Of a stretch of 64,000 bases of DNA, positions 63,140-64,000 are shown in pieces. How positions within the stretch are numbered: the stretch's first letter is position 1; each line of letters starts with the position of its first letter. The position numbers and the translations under genes are program-made. A model generated the notes under the pieces. The model had not been told where the DNA came from. It saw only the letters and a list, made by a program, of their open reading frames with translations, and did not search any database. This DNA is from Maribacter flavus (GTDB lineage Bacteria; Bacteroidota; Bacteroidia; Flavobacteriales; Flavobacteriaceae): NCBI RefSeq assembly GCF_008386635.1, contig NZ_VUOE01000001.1:1364001-1428000 (forward strand). Reading direction: 5' to 3'.

Positions 63140-64000
63140 TCAATCTTCAACTTGAACCGGGGCCTGCTCATCCGAGAGTTCCAATCGTTTCATGGCAATA
63201 AATGCCATTAAAAACGCCACCAACAAGAAAAAGGCGGCCAATGTATAGGGCGCACCAGGATAGTAGATTCCTCCGCCGGGACGTATAAAAAAGTAGAATA
63301 CCGGCGAGAAAACCAACTGACCAAGGATGGCGGTAATGCTCACAAGACCTGTGATGGAACCCTGGAGGTTTCCCTGTTCCTTTTCGGAAACTTGGTTGGA
63401 AATGATTCCTTGTACCGTTGGACCGGCAACCCCGCCCAAGGCATACGGGATTAAAAAGGCATATAACATCCATGGTTCCGAGGCCAGGGAAAAGAAGAAC
63501 ATGCCTACGGTCCACAGTAAAAAACCGACCGTGACCACAATTCGCTTTCCAAACTTTTTGACCAGGACACCTACCAATACACCTTGAACGATGGCTACCA
63601 AAAGCCCTACTACCATCAAGGATACCCCTATTTCCTTGGGACTCCAATTATAGCGTTCAATTCCGTAGTAAGACCATGTGGAGGGCAAGGCCTGACCGGC
63701 CAAATTCGCCAGAAAGAAAGCAAAAATTAGCAGAAGTACCCCTTTATACTTCCGGAGGGCAAATAAGGAGACCCCGGGAATCATCTTTGTAAGATTGATA
63801 GCCCTTCTATTTTCCGGTGTTAGGGATTCGGGCACAAAAAACAATCCGAATAGGAAATTCGCAAAGGTCAGTCCCGCGGCGATGTAAAAGGGTAGGCGGA
63901 TGTCGATCTCCCCGAAAAACCCGCCCACGCCCGGACCAATGATAAAACCCAGACCAAAAGCGGCACCGATCAATCCAAAGTTCTTTGCCTTGTTCTCCTT
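63140..64000 (-). CDS. MFS transporter, TetA-like (partial, runs off the right edge)
   Basis: C-terminal part (about 286 codons visible) of a 12-helix major facilitator transporter. [19 protein letters not shown] corresponds to the motif in helix 5, and [28 protein letters not shown] is characteristic of the TetA/TCR drug:H+ antiporter group. The start lies beyond position 64000. Drug resistance cannot be claimed; many Bacteroidota members have unknown substrates. Confidence 0.88.
   Translation of the reverse strand, partial: KENKAKNFGLIGAAFGLGFIIGPGVGGFFGEIDIRLPFYIAAGLTFANFLFGLFFVPESLTPENRRAINLTKMIPGVSLFALRKYKGVLLLIFAFFLANLAGQALPSTWSYYGIERYNWSPKEIGVSLMVVGLLVAIVQGVLVGVLVKKFGKRIVVTVGFLLWTVGMFFFSLASEPWMLYAFLIPYALGGVAGPTVQGIISNQVSEKEQGNLQGSITGLVSITAILGQLVFSPVFYFFIRPGGGIYYPGAPYTLAAFFLLVAFLMAFIAMKRLELSDEQAPVQVED

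Overview
The window is a piece of a chromosome from a marine-type member of the Flavobacteriaceae (phylum Bacteroidota). This rests on a gliding-motility lipoprotein gene (gldH) between ricT and a class A penicillin-binding protein gene, a large protein with a C-terminal type IX secretion (T9SS) sorting domain, an HU-CCDC81/SPOR protein, a DUF4292 lipoprotein beside an EnvC-like protein, a B-type succinate dehydrogenase (sdhC-A-B), many short lipoprotein signal peptides, and several promoters of the Bacteroidota form TAnnTTTG (sometimes with TTG about 19-20 bp upstream). No rRNA, tRNA, CRISPR array, transposase or prophage was recognised.

Layout. 1-3411: suf iron-sulfur assembly operon on the minus strand (sufA/iscA-like, sufB, an unexpected metallo-beta-lactamase-fold lipoprotein, sufC cut by the window edge). 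3475-6051: two co-transcribed propeller lipoproteins. 6101-12658: housekeeping and small genes (thiL, a zinc-ribbon protein, brnQ, an AT-rich orphan, an acyl-CoA thioesterase, the HU/SPOR protein, dprA). 12659-12930: a non-coding interval with a 20-bp perfect palindrome and possible gene remnants. 12930-18528: trpS, an acyltransferase, an outer-membrane protein with its ECF sigma factor, a lipoprotein, recA. 18816-25522: plus-strand run trhO, ricT-gldH-PBP1A, and the two subunits of a 3-oxoacid CoA-transferase.

25523-36285: an interval with a candidate 34-residue protein, an S9 peptidase with a GNAT enzyme, a serine hydrolase, then on the minus strand an aminotransferase, a PfpI-like protein, a divergent Vsr-like nuclease and sdhCAB. 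36676-40521: the T9SS-secreted multidomain protein. 41221-52940: seven minus-strand genes with short gaps, comprising two sortilin-like (VPS10/BNR) propellers, two M28 peptidases, a sulfatase, a cupin and DUF2721. 53091-57844: pepP, an exonuclease III, a small membrane protein, an amidohydrolase and an aldo/keto reductase. 58183-64000: EnvC-like protein, DUF4292, TPR protein, dut, a flippase and a truncated MFS transporter.

Functional picture: mostly core metabolism and envelope biogenesis, with strong emphasis on extracytoplasmic peptide turnover (S9, two M28, M24, amidohydrolase) and secreted beta-propellers. The least explained observations are: a dispersed 158/209-bp repeat present twice in inverted orientation about 29 kb apart; a protein that appears to join an inner-membrane anchor to an outer-membrane barrel next to an ECF sigma factor; the lipoprotein hydrolase inside the suf operon; and the palindrome/remnant interval between dprA and trpS. 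I found no convincing new defence or mobile system.
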